A stretch of 64,000 bases of DNA, taken from positions 1-64,000 of the forward strand of contig JAYKKM010000218.1 of the NCBI GenBank assembly GCA_035772405.1, written 5' to 3'. The notes beneath the pieces were generated by a model. The model was not told where the DNA came from and did not search any database. It saw only the letters and a program-made list of their open reading frames with translations. The translations under genes and the position numbers were made by a program. Numbering within the stretch: position 1 is the first letter of the stretch; every line of letters starts with the position of its first letter. Source of the DNA: Chrysogorgia sp. JL179-B06 (lineage: Eukaryota; Cnidaria; Anthozoa; Scleralcyonacea; Chrysogorgiidae). This document shows positions 47,801-59,824 of the stretch, piece by piece.

Positions 47801-48776
47801 GAAAAACTGATGAAACATTCCCTCCACGTCACAAGAGAATGCAACTTTATCCTGTCGGAAGCGGCAAAGAACACCTACCAAACTATTTGTGAGGTCTGGT
47901 CCTTGGAGTAGGTTGTGGTTCAGGCAGGTCCCTTTATGGCATGCACTGCAGTCAAACACGACTCTTATCTTTTCTGGTTTTTGGGGATGGTAGATTCGAT
48001 GATGTGCAACGTAATTTATCTTACCAGCCTCTTGTGCGGTTTCATTGTGCTCTTCAGGGGTAACTCGTTCGGCACATTCCTTAATCGTCTTCTCCATGAA
48101 TTCAACGTAATCTTTATAGTATTTGGTGTCCCTTTTGAAGCGTTTCTTCAGCTGTAGCAGACGTCGGAACGCTTGTGCTCTGTTGTTGGGTAGCCATACA
48201 TCTTCCGACTTCAGGGGTAGAGGCATTTCATAATGCCCGTCTTCCCTCTTGTGAATTCCCTCATCCATAATCTTCAAAAACCTCCTGTCGTCAACCGAGA
48301 GGGAATGCTGGTTCTTCTCTTTACTTGTCTCGTGAAAGTCAAGTTCGAACATTTCCTTCACCTTGGATGGTGTGAAGATTTCCTTTGCACGAGACTCGAC
48401 GACAATGTCGCTACCACATGGCAGGACCTGGTGACCCGAACTTCGACATCCTCACCTGCGATCTCTAATGATGGTGACATACACACTCTTCCAACGATTC
48501 CCCATCCGAGATCCGTTCTGATCCCATATGGGTCGTTCTCAGCACCTGGAATGACTTGTCTGGGCTTTATTGCCTTCGTGCAGTCCATCCCTATTAGTAA
48601 TCCGACCTTTACGTCTTCTCTGTATGGCATTATCTCCGTGGCTATTCCTCTTAAGTGCTTCCACTGCATGGCGACTTCCGGTTTGGGAATCTGTGAAGAC
48701 TTGCATGGGATGGCTTCTCTGGTGAATATCTTCGGCAAGTCGATCGTGACTTGTCGCTTAAGATCGGATATCTTAA
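44853..48776 (-). pseudogene. pol: BEL/Pao pol: reverse transcriptase, RNase H, integrase
   Basis: From 48776 leftward: GLLIGMDCTKAIKPRQVIPG (pre-RT), RVVFDCSACHKGTCLNHNLL and KVAFSCDVEGMFHQFFV (RT). The RT active site FYVDDG (about 47600) is in a shifted frame, followed by the Pao-type linker SSVYDPLGFVAPLILTRKQI, RNase H MHHFSDASQKGYG and FWTDSQVVL, and a zinc motif CTVCKRL. The integrase is open (44853-46334, 493 residues) with D (YSAVDYFGPF), D (IRSDRGTNF) and E (GGVWERQIRTV). At least four frame shifts or stops (near 47600, 47305, 46700, 46400) break the polyprotein. Confidence 0.85.
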
Positions 48777-49059
48777 GGTTACAGGACACCTTTTGCAGCT
48801 CAAAAATTGAAAAAATAAATAAAATGATATTTTTGAAATCTTACTATTGCAACTATCATTTGACAAATTTTGAAGCGAAAAATTTAAAAACTCTGAGTTA
48901 TGGGGTAAAATGTTTTACACGCTGACCATCCGTGGCGGGAAACCGCGTTAGTCAAATTAATTTGATTGACAGACTTGTCGATTTCATGGCCGTGTTTATA
49001 TTTTGTATAACACGCTATATTTTTGGCGGGTTTTCCAAACAATTCTCAACAACGCCGTT

Positions 49060-52000
49060 ATGCCATGCAATGAATCTAGAGTTAAGAGGCAAAATTCAAA
49101 TTCGTTTTGTAAGACAACAAAATCGAGAAAGAACCCTAAGTTTAAGACCAAATTGTTACCCGAAAATAAGAAAATTTTAGCAGCTACCGACAAAGGTTCC
49201 TTCTTCAATCAAGACAAACAGTGGCCTGGATTGCTGAGTGAAAAGATCATCAACGATAATCCGAATTTAACATGCTCCGCATCTAGAAGCAGAAAAAAGA
49301 TAGAGACCGGGAAGGACAGTCTCCTTAAACGTAAAGCGGACGAACTTGATTCCGATTCGGAGTGTTCAGAACATTTCACTGATACTGAACCTGCAGTCGA
49401 GTGCGGCGCTGCGTATGAATCGCTTGTTACTGGCAACTTTATTATTAACGTTGTTTGCTTACAAGAACTGCTCGAAAATGCGGCAGTATGCAAGGGTTGT
49501 CACAGCCCTTTGACGCTCTTAGAAAAGAGAGGCTCAAGACAAGGCTTGGCGGCGATGTGGTTGTATTCTTGCACCAATTATGCTTGTGTGTCTCATCGAA
49601 CACGATTTCCAACACCAACATCGGAACGGACGGGACACAAGTACAATATAAATGTATCGTCTGTCGTTGCTTTTCGAGCAATTGGCAAAGGGAGAGCTGC
49701 AGCAGAAAAATGTTTTGCGATTCTAAATGTTCCTTCACCCGTTTATACGTGGGATAAGCACACAAAATTGTTGGGGGAGAAACTGGAAGTTTAAAAAAAA
49801 ATCAGCATTAAAGATGCCGCCTTAGAAGCCAAACAATTAATGCGAGATTGTGGCAAGATTCCTGAATGTACTGATGAAGAACTTGATAAAAAAACTTGTC
49901 GATATGGCTACAAGTTTTGACGCCTCGTGGAGTAGCAGGGGATGGTCTGCCAGGGACGGGGTTGTAGCAGCCATATCGGAAGATACCGGCAAAATAGTTG
50001 ATGTTGTATTCATGACAAGTTCTTGTCCTAGTTGCAAAAAGATGGAAGACAAACGTGCCCAGCGTGACATTTCCAAGTTAGAATTATTGGACTGGTACAT
50101 CAAACACGAGCCAGATTGTATGACAAATCATGATGGAAGCGCTCAGGTAAACCAAACAATATAAACAATCTTACTATACTCATTATTTTTTAATGTAAAA
50201 TATGAGCTTTTATAACAAAAACTATGAAAATAGTCCTTTCATAACAAATCAAATACTTTTCAGGCAATGGAAGCTTCTGGCATACTTAGACTGTACTCAC
50301 GATCAGTAGAGAATCACAATATAAGATACACTCCATTTATTGGCGATGGAGACAGCAGTTCCTATAGTAAGGTTTGTGTTGAGAAACCCTATGGCCCCAC
50401 CGTGTATGTTCCAAAAGTCGACTGCATATCACATGTTACCAAAAGGATGGGTTCTAATCTTCGATCACTTGTTAAAGATTATAAAGGTAACTATATCAAA
50501 TTATTTTATAGATAACTTTACTTGAAGCCAACTGGAGATTAACAAACATACCATGCATTTCTGAGCAGTCGCGGGAAACTGTTGTATATATGTATATTTT
50601 TTAGTGTGGTTTTAGGCTAGCACTTTTTTAGAATCCATTCTATTTAGGGCTCTAGATCTTTTACCCATTTATGCTCACCATTGCCTTTGATTATGCTACA
50701 TAGAGTAAAATAGATCATTACAGAGGCGTTGCAGTTCAAAGGTGACTTTCTGCAGTTTCTTAATTGAAATGTGAGAGGATGAGAGAAAATGGATAAACAT
50801 TTAACATGCATGTCAAAAGTTGACGTCCTTTATTCTGGATTTTGAGAGGCTAGATTAGATATTGCAATGTACAAATCAATTTAGAGACATTTTGCACCAA
50901 CGTATCTATACAGTGTAATGAATATCAAAGAATATGAAAAATATATAATGTCTATATAAAATGCTTTCTACTTGAGTGACTAATTTACCAGTATACCGGG
51001 TGTTCACAAGTTACAATATTTGTTCAGCAATAAATCAGCATTATTACATTGTAAAACAACATTTTTAGAGTTAAAAATTGTTCACAAAAATTACGTAACT
51101 ATCTTTGCTATGGCAATGACAATATTGATGACAATATTGTCAATATTGACAATGACAATATTGACAATATTGACAATGACAATATTGCCAATGTTTTCTT
51201 TAAAGTGGCAGTCAAGTCCATTCTGCACATGTGATACAATTGCATGTTGTTCTACATATTTTAAATTGGAATTGTCATCCATATTGATTTAATCAAAATG
51301 CAAACAATTAAAGACTTGACTGCAACTTTAAGCATTATTGATTTATATTTAAAGAAGTTTTAAAAATTTGTCATGCCAAAAATAAGTTTATTATGTTTAA
51401 TACTGTAATGAATAATCATGTCATTTTTTTTGAAATTGCATGTGACACAAATATGTTAACTTCTATCAGGGAGAAAATTAGATGATGGCAAGTGTCTTGG
51501 TGGTACAATTCAATGCTTTTATGGATTGTGCATTCGACAAAATAAAGGTGATTCTGCAGCAATGTCCAAAGCTACCCATGCAATATTGCTACATTACTCA
51601 AGTACCGAGGACAAACCTCAACACCACTGTTGCCCACCTGGCCCGGATTCATGGTGCAGCTTTCAGAGAGATGTGGCCCTGAAAACAAAGACTCATATAC
51701 CCATCAAGAACCCTCTGCCCCCTGCTGTCGTAAAGGTTATTAAACCAGTCTTTGACAAGCTAGGAGACAAGAATTTCCTTGCTGGGTGTGAAAGTTGCTC
51801 AACACAAAATGCAAACGAAAGTCTACACCATGTCATTTGGGGTATAGCTCCAAAAGACCAATTTACGTCACAAATGGAAAATAGCATAGCGGTTAATCTT
51901 GGTGCTTTATTATTTAATTGTGGAGTGGAAGTCATATATTCTCAACTACTACCAATGGTTGGTGTGCCAGTGAATGAAAGCATGCAACAAGCCTTCATGA

Positions 52001-52218
52001 AAATTGACAAAAATCGTGTCTATGGTGCTGAGTACAAGGATAGATGCAAAGTGAAAGAAAGAAGAAAGAGATATAAGAGAATGAAATCAAAGAAGGCTGA
52101 TGCTTTCATACACAAAGAAGGTGTGCAATACCAATCCCAATCATTCTATCCCACAATTGCAAATAAAGGACAATCAGGAAAAAAAGGTCGGACAGTAAAA
52201 AATAAGAATACTAAGTAA
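49060..52218 (+). pseudogene. Kolobok/Mutator-like DDE transposase, three exons
   Basis: Exon 1 runs about 49060-50146 (donor GTAAAC), exon 2 50264-50486 (GTAACT) and exon 3 51470-52218. They join in frame. The N-terminal part has C-x2-C pairs (VCKGCHSPL, SCTNYACVS) and VVAFRAIGKGRAAAEKCFAI. The catalytic part shows ATSFDASWSSRGW, FIGDGDSSSY and TQNANESLHHVIW, giving D, D and E. A basic tail ends the protein. A stop at about 49792 and a one-base shift near 49890 in exon 1 disable it. Intron 2 contains a tandem AATATTGACAATGAC-type repeat (51112-51192). Confidence 0.7.
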
Positions 52219-53416
52219 TAGGTAGCTAAGATAGGTGACATAATGTATGTATATCATCAGTTTTCCAGGTGTGGGAAATGAGAATACTTTGTCTATACCA
52301 TTGTAATCCTCCAAGTTTTATATAATATATATACCAAATATATCCACAATTAGTCCCAGTCGCACCTTGAGGAAAGCAGATGATAAAAACAAAAACCTCA
52401 TGGAGTTATAAGTAATGCTTCACTGTAATTGGCTATAAGAGGGAATTAATTATTGCCATCCAAGCAAATTTGGGGGGTAAGCCATGGGTGGATTCGTATA
52501 TGCTCACTAATTTATAAATCTATTGTCCTAATCTTCAGTATTCCTGTTATTCAACTTTGGGATTTTTAATGCTTCACAAAATTCCACCATGTGAACAGAG
52601 TATGTATCCTAAACATATAAAAATGAAATAATGTAAAATACACATTATTTGCTAAATACAGGGTATATAGTTAGTACAGTTAGTATTGATAATGTACTAG
52701 TGAGTACTAAATTTTCTATTACATGGCAAGCAAGTTGAGCCAGTTGGCCCTCTTTGCCGGGATCCTGCTTGTTGCTTCAGCTGAGCCAACTCGCTTATAG
52801 TCGTGCAGGATAAAATCTACATGTAATATTGTTTTTTGCCAAGCAACCCAAAAAATCAGATAACACTGGCTGAAGATACAGTAGGCATTTAATCAGGAAG
52901 TTTGCCACATTTTTAACCAAAATCATGTATAATCTGCTCCTTATTTATCGAGTGTTAAAATTAATATTGAATTGTGTAGGTTTAACAGTATTATTATATG
53001 CAGTCAGATTATTCTATAAACCTATAAAGTCAGTAAAGGCTAAATCATCGAGCTCAGGTAAAAACAAAGCATCTGTGACTGTGATTGAAATTTACAGTTT
53101 TTCAATATTACTAATACTAAAAATTATGTCATACAAAAAGCTTTTATATATAATAAACGTTATAATTGCAATTGCTTTATAATTTGCTGTCTTTAGACTA
53201 AAATAATACTAACTATATGAAACGATACCGGGTAATTAATATATCATATTTTTTTACAATTCATAATATTTATATGGCGCAAAATAGCATATGCTTATAT
53301 GATCAAATGCGCTTATACAGTATATATAGTCACTAACGATTTGTCACTTCGATTTACAAATCGTCAATAAATATATTACTGGCATATTTCCGTTACTTGG
53401 AGCCTATAGCTTACCT

Positions 53417-54098
53417 CTCTTATCTCTCCTTTGATATCCCCCAGTGCAATATCTCGTATGAACTTTAAGACCACAGATGGAAATGAATACTCTGAATCAA
53501 TCGGTCCCACATTGTTTCGCTAAAATTAGAAAATTACACGGTATTTTCGGATAAACAATCATTATCACGGAAACTATGCTACTTTTCATCCCAACATACA
53601 GGCAGTTTAGAATACGATATATAAAAATCTCTCACAAATTACATTATTACACGCAAAGCCAACTAGCAAATCAGTCAAAATCTAACTTATGATTAAAGCA
53701 TGTGCCCATGCACAGTAAAGGAAATAGCGAACCATTCGTGGGGGTTTTCCTCTTCTATTAAGGCGATCTAGAACTCCTGCTTTTAAATGATTGACGAATT
53801 GTTTGCCATCATATCTGCATTGAAAATTATACCATATATTATAAGTACCAGATACTACAAATTGTATTTAGGTGCACACAAGTTAAAGTATATTAATGTT
53901 TAACACTTACCCTTCCTTCTTCATTTGCGTCAAAACATCACTTTCAAGATCACGCGAGTTCGACATTGGTTTATCGTGCTTTGCTGTTGTTTTATTCTTC
54001 GCCTTTGCCTTTGCCTTTGTTTGCGATGCCTTAGCCGGCTTTGGCTTCGCCGTTAACGTTTGCGAGGAAATCTTATTTTCCTTTCTCTTTCTAGGCAT
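53417..54098 (-). CDS. Second spliced gene of the Kolobok-like element
   Basis: Exon 1 (54098-53911) encodes MPRKRKENKISSQ followed by repeated Lys/Ala (KAKAKAKNKTTAK), with a GTAAGT donor. Exon 2 starts at 53814 after a CAG acceptor and continues in phase with YDGKQFVNHLKAGVLDRLNR. A further exon at about 53520-53417 has an AG border, IDSEYSFPSVVLKFIRDIAL, and a GTAAGC donor. The exon 2 donor is unclear. The basic first exon suggests DNA binding. I do not recognise the family; it may be the accessory protein of this transposon. Confidence 0.5.
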
Positions 54099-54898
54099 AC
54101 TATAGACTTATATATTCAACTATAATAACTGTTAAAGTGAGGTTCAACTTTGTCTCCGTCACTCGTTAGCACGTGCAGAATTTCATATTGTGATTTATTT
54201 ATAGTGGAGCAATCGATCTGTCAAAACAAACTTACTTTATGTCTCGACTATCATTGGTCAAAAAGTATTATACAAATAGATTTGCTAATTACATTAGAAA
54301 GGGGCGTGGGAATGTCAAGTATTGAGAAAAAATGCGCGAAAATCCCTGCACTATTCAAACTCAATTTTCTCGAGAATATGTTTTCGACAATTACTGATTT
54401 TCAAGAGAGTTGCGTTCCTGTCGGTTTTAACGGATTTTTCTGAAATTTTTACAGCATATAGATGGAGATTTCAGCTTAAAAAGTGTGTCCGGAATTTTTT
54501 TAATTTTATATATTTAGTGAATTATGAGAGATTCATTAAAAAAAAACTGAAATATAAGATATGCCTCAAAGAAATCCCTATATTAGACGAACGGCGAAAT
54601 AAAAAAAAAATTCTGGACACATTCTTTTAGATCAACTATTTAGCTGTATAAAAATGGCATTTTCAAAAATATCAAAAATCTTAAAACCGGAAGGAAAACA
54701 ACTCAGCGACGCGGAGGTACCGTGATTTAATATTAACTCATATAATTCATAAATTATTGTATTGTTTGTCAATTTTACAATTGTCTCATATTCTTCATGC
54801 AGTAATGAACATTTCCTGAAAATTTCATAAGAATTGGAATTATATTAAGCGCGCAGTAGCGATTCTCCGAGGAGAGCCGCAAAAGGTGTCCTGTAACC

Positions 54899-55773
54899 TT
54901 AAGTCCCTTCACTTTCCGACATTCTACCACCATGTTTTCTTCCTGTACTGTTGATAGTAGTAGATTACTCTCAACACCATCGACGTTCAGTTCCTCTCTC
55001 AGGCTCTCAATGATGAAGGTTGCATTTGATTGACTGTCGAGTAGAGCATATGTAAGTCTTTCGTAATGTGGGTTGTCGTGACTTGAAATCCATACCGGTA
55101 CTATCAAACTTTGATCCTGTCCCCATTGTTGGCCTGCTATGCTGCATACACTGGTACAGTTAGTTGCTGCGTCGTCGATCTGTCCATGTTCCGCTTCATC
55201 CTTCTTCACTTTATCGTTATCTGTATCATGCATGCAGGTTGGGTGTTCCTTCTTGCACTTTGTGCACGTAAGCGTCAGCGTGCATTTCTTCTGTTTTGCC
55301 ATATGTCCATGTTCCAAACATTTAAGACAAAGTCCCCTTCTAATGATAATCTTCACTCTTTCCTTTATTGATTTCTTCATGAACGCTTTGCACGAATTTA
55401 AATCATGAGATTCTTTGCAGAAGGAACACTGTGGACTATTCTTTCCTGCTTCACGATTTGCATCCTTTTCCCTTGCTTCAGTGAACATCGACCTCCTTTC
55501 GTTGTTTCTGCGTTGACCACTGGCCTCCCTACCGTCCTTTGGTGGTCTACCTGCATCTAAACCAGAAAGAACAGGTAGGCATTGCACCTCTGCGTTGTCT
55601 GAAACAAATCTAACAAAGTCGCCAAACGGGGGAAACTTGCTGTTGCCATGTGTTGACTGATAACCCTTCACCTTAATTCCCCACTTAGGGTACATCCAGC
55701 TTGGTAGTGTTTTAAGCAGTTGCTTGTTCTCGTGCTGCTTATTCAGGGTTTCGAGATCCTCCACAGTTTGCAT
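54899..55773 (-). pseudogene. BEL/Pao nucleocapsid and protease segment
   Basis: It contains zinc-knuckle-like Cys/His sets (CSFCKESHDLNSC, CLKCLEHGHMAKQKKC, CTKCKKEHPTC) and the aspartic protease region with YALLDSQSNATFI, where the usual D-T/S-G has become D-S-Q. Below 54899 the open frame runs into the terminal repeat of the inserted transposon, so its apparent C-terminus is not native. It is separated from gag by a frame break near 55800. Confidence 0.75.
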
Positions 55774-55811
55774 TGCTAATTGACAGGTTTGCAGAAAGTC
55801 CGAAAATTCCC

Positions 55812-57140
55812 TTAATGCAACTCCGTCCTTTGGTGGAATTTTCTTCCAATTCTCCAGTTTACTTCGAAATGCCTCCGCAACAACAGACGGTGTCCAAATC
55901 GCTCTTCTAGTTTCTTCTTTGCTTCGTTGTATGATTTGTCTGTTCGAAGGAATTGATACCCTTCCACCATTTTTCGCGGAGTCCCAGACAGATATTGCAT
56001 CATGTACAGGATCCTCTCGCTAGCGTTGGTGGTCCTTTTCTCTATGACGGTTTCGAAGGAAGCCTTCCACGTCGGCCACTCTAAGGGATTTCCGGTGAAC
56101 ACTTTCAGACAGGGCGTGGGAAGCCTCGCAGCTTCCATACCTTGTGATATGGCTTGTGCAATCCCATCATTCTTTGTGGGACTTGCGGTCTGAGTATAAT
56201 TAACGGTGGGCATCTGAAACGGTTTGGTGAACGGGTTAAGAGGGGTACAACTGTTCTGATTTTGTAGCGTAAACTCCTCAAAGCGATCTTTGTTGTCAGA
56301 AGAGATGATAGGATCCGGTAGAGGGATATGTCCGAATGCCGCACTTGGTAGGGAAAGTATATATTCACGTGTACGATGGTCCTTGTCATCCTTGCTTTGT
56401 TTGTATTCCTGAAGATCCATAATCTCCGGGCGTTTTTCTTCTTCCTCAATTTTTGTTAACACGTCTACTTCTGCCTTTGCTTTTTCATAGTTACTTTTTC
56501 TTTGTATTTCTTCCATCTCGTATTTCTTTTGTTGCATTTCTATTTGTTTCTCTACTTCCAATTTTGCATACTTCATCTCCACTTCTCTTCTAGCCAATTC
56601 AGTCATTGCCTTCATTTTGAGGATGCTGGAATTAGAAGAGTTCTTCGAGACGCGACTTGATCTGCTTCCATGACTGGAACGTAATTCCTCCCTTTCTAAT
56701 TCGAATATTTTATCTCCAATTTTCGACCTCAGCTCCAGAGCGTATTTAATGATGTACATTGTTTCTTCCTTTAGTTTATCGGCCTCCTCCTCAGAGAACA
56801 TAGAAATAAGTTCGTTTTGTTCCTTTTCTAAACCAATACGTATTTCTTCTAGCTCTGTACGTTCCTTTCTCAAGGTGTCTGCATCCGATATATCAACCCA
56901 TTTCATATCAAGGGTGTTAATTTTATTTTCCAGTTTCTTTAGGGCAATTCGATGGGTTGATTTCTTTATTACTCGCTGATATTCCAAACCCCTTTCAGTA
57001 TAGGTTCTAACTGTTTTTATTCCGTCTCCAATGACTTCAGCTGTCTGACCTCCTTCGAGTTCATCAGTCGACATCTTGAGTTGGATTACTTCAAGTAACC
57101 GACCTTTATTTTCTCGTCCGCTGACCGCTAAATCGCACAC
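55812..57140 (-). CDS. gag: BEL/Pao gag
   Basis: The protein is 442 residues. A long charged coiled-coil N-terminal half (KNSSNSSILKMKAMTELARR, EVEMKYAKLEVEKQIEMQQK) is followed by a capsid-type domain with PCLKVFTGNPLEWPTWKASF and ILYMMQYLSGTPRKMVEGYQ, the DUF1759-type pattern of Pao gag proteins. It packages the retroelement RNA. It is open but probably missing its natural fusion to protease. Confidence 0.8.
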   Translation of the reverse strand: MCDLAVSGRENKGRLLEVIQLKMSTDELEGGQTAEVIGDGIKTVRTYTERGLEYQRVIKKSTHRIALKKLENKINTLDMKWVDISDADTLRKERTELEEIRIGLEKEQNELISMFSEEEADKLKEETMYIIKYALELRSKIGDKIFELEREELRSSHGSRSSRVSKNSSNSSILKMKAMTELARREVEMKYAKLEVEKQIEMQQKKYEMEEIQRKSNYEKAKAEVDVLTKIEEEEKRPEIMDLQEYKQSKDDKDHRTREYILSLPSAAFGHIPLPDPIISSDNKDRFEEFTLQNQNSCTPLNPFTKPFQMPTVNYTQTASPTKNDGIAQAISQGMEAARLPTPCLKVFTGNPLEWPTWKASFETVIEKRTTNASERILYMMQYLSGTPRKMVEGYQFLRTDKSYNEAKKKLEERFGHRLLLRRHFEVNWRIGRKFHQRTELH

Positions 57141-57250
57141 TCCGGTTTACGAATTGCGATTTCTGATTTTCCAAATCCCACTCAGGGCTTCTTGTCAGAA
57201 TCGTTATCACAGCCAAAATTTAACTCGAAATTTCTCCCAGCAAGTTTTAC

Positions 57251-57626
57251 TGTGACCACAGTCCATCGACGTGGTTATAAAGAGTCTTTAATAATACTGA
57301 TTTCCTCTTGGAAAACGTAAAACTGAAACAAATACAAGTGAACATTCGATACATGCGATACAAAAGTACAAAAGGCGAATACATAAATACGAAGCGTACA
57401 AATATAACAAATACACAGAAAAGGTTGGCCTAATAACATTGATAACGTCTCTACTAGTACCTTGTGCGGCTCCTAGCTTGCTGAAACGACTATATTGACA
57501 CATAAGTTCGCAGACGGTAACGAGAAACTCTTCGCTATCAAGTTCTAACTGTAGTCGCCCGTCACGTGATTAACATTTCGCGCGTAAACATAAGCTCGCG
57601 AGGGAACTGGGCTGACTAAAGCCACA
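57251..57626 (-). repeat. 5' LTR of the BEL/Pao element
   Basis: It is the partner of 44386-44761. Transcription of the element would start here and run leftward. Confidence 0.95.
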
Positions 57627-57631
57627 CCTTG

Positions 57632-57758
57632 TTATGGGAAACTTGGTATGCTGGCAAGTGTATTTCCTAAAGTCCCATTCTTGGCTCTAACAGCAACAGC
57701 AACTTCCCAAAGCAATGTGTTGGTAGCATTGGACTTTGCACTGGTTTTGGCATGGAGC
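57632..57758 (+). pseudogene. RecQ-like helicase, exon 2 continued
   Basis: Directly after the CCTTG duplication the helicase frame resumes with YGKLGMLASVFPKVPFLALT and motif III ALTATATS. It soon diverges and meets a stop near 57769. Downstream motifs IV-VI are not found, so the gene is also truncated independently of the LTR element. Confidence 0.65.
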
Positions 57759-57896
57759 TTCTCAACTTAATTGTCGAGCATGCTAGTGAACTAACTTCAT
57801 TTGAAGAGGTAAAAGCAAAACTTCCATCATTTGACGATAATCATGCTATGCTGTTGGAATATTTGAAATTTTAAGGAGCATCAAAGATGGCCTATC

Positions 57897-58088
57897 TTAA
57901 ACACGGAGTGCTCACATAAGGGGAAGCCCCTCCTCCTTGAAACAATAGAGTCTCGAAACAATGGAAATTTTGTTGTTTTGATTACTTCTCATTTCTCGTT
58001 GTTTCCTGACCAACCACAGTAATTGAACTAATTATGATTGGCACGATGAGCATCTCACCGCCAGTATATGCAAGCACTCCGTGTTTAA
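57897..58088. mobile_element. 192-bp TTAA-flanked MITE
   Basis: Inverted termini TTAAACACGGAGTGC and GCACTCCGTGTTTAA with TTAA at both borders. No coding capacity. It may depend on the same type of TTAA transposase as the MITEs at 4864 and 5782, though its ends differ. Confidence 0.7.
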
Positions 58089-58302
58089 ACACACAGTACC
58101 ATTTCTTCTGAGATTAGATGAAGAAAGACACTTTTCAGTTACCCTTACTTGCTAGTCACTTCAGTACCAAAAACACAATATTATTTGATAGTAAATGATT
58201 GTTGTTGTAAATATCAACTAGTATGCAATGCCATTTTTGGTCGCTTTTATTTTCGTTTTGGGCCGAAGAATGTGTGGAGCTCAGAAATTCCTGACTATTC
58301 CT

Positions 58303-58430
58303 GTGTATATATATATATATATATAGCAATTATTCACCAAAGTGGAGGTGAATAGTGTTGGATATTTACCTGGCCGCGAAGCGGCGAGGTAAATATCCAC
58401 ACTATTCACCGACACTGAGGTGAATAATTG
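58303..58430. repeat. TA microsatellite and long cruciform
   Basis: (TA)n runs at 58303-58325, then a hairpin of about 104 bp. The outer arm is CAATTATTCACC/GGTGAATAATTG. The inner arm GGTGAATAGTGTTGGATATT and its continuation pair almost perfectly with the right half around GGCCGCGAAGCGGCG. Confidence 0.75.
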
Positions 58431-59600
58431 TTTTAGCATATACCTGGGAGGTGAATAGCAAACTCGAAAACTTTTTCTTATTGTTGTGGACAAAAAATTA
58501 GCAAAAACTCGATTTACACTTTAATATTTCGCGTGCGAGAACGCGCGAGAAACGTCACACGACAACATCGTGTGATAAACTGACAGAAAACGTAACGAGT
58601 AATTCGTTTGATCAAACAATAATACGAATTGTTACCGAAGAAAGGCAAGGAAAATTTGGGTTTTTTCCGATCGCTGCAAGTACATCTTCGCAAGTCTTAA
58701 AGCTTATCGTGTTGAATACTGTCACTGCCATGGCTCGGCTTGGAAATTTGACATTGAAGTTGAAATTGCAGTTATGAAATGTACCACCAGAAACGATTAA
58801 ACGAAGCCATGAACGAGATTTTGGCTATTGGAATCCCCAAGACATTTATAGCTGGGGTTTGAAAGACCACCATGAGTTATGAAAAACCATGCCGTTTGCT
58901 GCAATTTGACAGGATTGAGAGTGTCAACTTCAACTAGCTCGCCTTCTTCGTACAGCTTCTCAACGACTTCTTTTGTCAATGGTTGTTTGTGGACAGTTAG
59001 TGCAATTTCGCCTTTTTTATTACAGGTTTTCACACTTATTTGCTTCTGAAAACTGGGCATCTCCAACTATCGAAAAATATTTGCTAAATGGTGGATTTCT
59101 CAAATGGCGATTCAACGTGGCTCGAATTGCGGTTAGCGACTTATTGTCGTATACTATACTGTAAGTAGCTTCCGTCACGTTTTCTCGTTTAGAGATAAAA
59201 CTTTTGAAGGCATTTGTTTAATTGTTGAGGACACATTTCTTCCAAAGGAATTATAAATTGTTGTTGCTGTTGAAACCATTCTGTAAAACATTATTCGTAA
59301 ATATAAAGTATTTTACTTTTAAAATTAATTTTACGTAAGCTTGGCCCGCTCGATATTTGTAAACAAAACAGTAAGTTCGAGCAAATTTTTGTCCCATTAT
59401 ACAGCTGAAAAAAGTAAAAAAAAAAACTTTGTTGGTTTTTTGGTATTGTCCGACACAGCACGCTCGTTTATTAAAAAATTTCTTCCGTAACTGAAACAAA
59501 ACGGGAAGCCATTTTGTTTTGCTCGGATGTGAATATTGCAGGATATTCAGAGATGGAGCCGAAGCACTATTCACCTCCCAGGTATATGCTAAATATGTAT
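58431..59600. mobile_element. Body of a fold-back repeat element
   Basis: AGCATATACCTGGGAGGTGAATAG at 58436-58459 is repeated in inverted form at about 59566-59592 (CTATTCACCTCCCAGGTATATGCT). A non-autonomous element with terminal cruciform is therefore likely. Frames within it are short and unsupported. Confidence 0.5.
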
Positions 59601-59824
59601 ATATGGCGTTTGGGCGATCAGTGTTTATCATGTTAATAAAAAGGTTTGAAACTGATCTATAAAAAGTTAAAACATTAAAAAATGCTAAAATTTTACTAAA
59701 TTAAATTTTCGACCACCGTCTGTGATCTTCAGAGTATATGCTATCACTATTTATTACAATTTTCCTATCTCAAGGGAATTAATGGCAAATATGCCAGTGG
59801 AAATGCCTGACTTTCATTAACAGT

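Larger units (their letters stand above)
48777..54898. mobile_element. Kolobok/Mutator-like DNA transposon inside the BEL element
   Basis: The termini GGTTACAGGACACCTTTTGC..GCTC are inverted (48777-48801 and 54874-54898), with TTAA on both sides (48773-48776 and 54899-54902). Removing the insert and one TTAA leaves the retroelement frame continuous, which fixes the borders exactly. It carries a spliced transposase (rightward) and a second spliced gene (leftward). TTAA targets and the transposase type point to the Kolobok superfamily. Confidence 0.85.
44386..57626 (-). mobile_element. BEL/Pao LTR retrotransposon, antisense in the RecQ exon
   Basis: Two 376-bp LTRs (TGTGACC...CACA) flank gag, protease, RT, RNase H and integrase, all leftward. 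The 5-bp target duplication CCTTG is at 44381-44385 and 57627-57631. The LTRs differ at about three positions, so insertion was fairly recent. Of the 13.2 kb, 6.1 kb are a later DNA transposon (48777-54898), leaving about 7.1 kb of retroelement. Several frame breaks suggest that it is no longer active. Confidence 0.92.

Noticed and set aside
48233..48925. Long rightward frame in the BEL/Pao pol region
   Set aside because: It is antisense to clear pre-RT sequence and crosses the transposon border.
51100..51192. AATATTGACAATGAC repeats considered as a minisatellite regulator
   Set aside because: A short, imperfect repeat in the intron of a dead transposase; slippage is enough to explain it.
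52925..53182. 85-codon hydrophobic frame
   Set aside because: AT-rich composition produces such frames; no motif or signals, and it lies between the two transposon genes.
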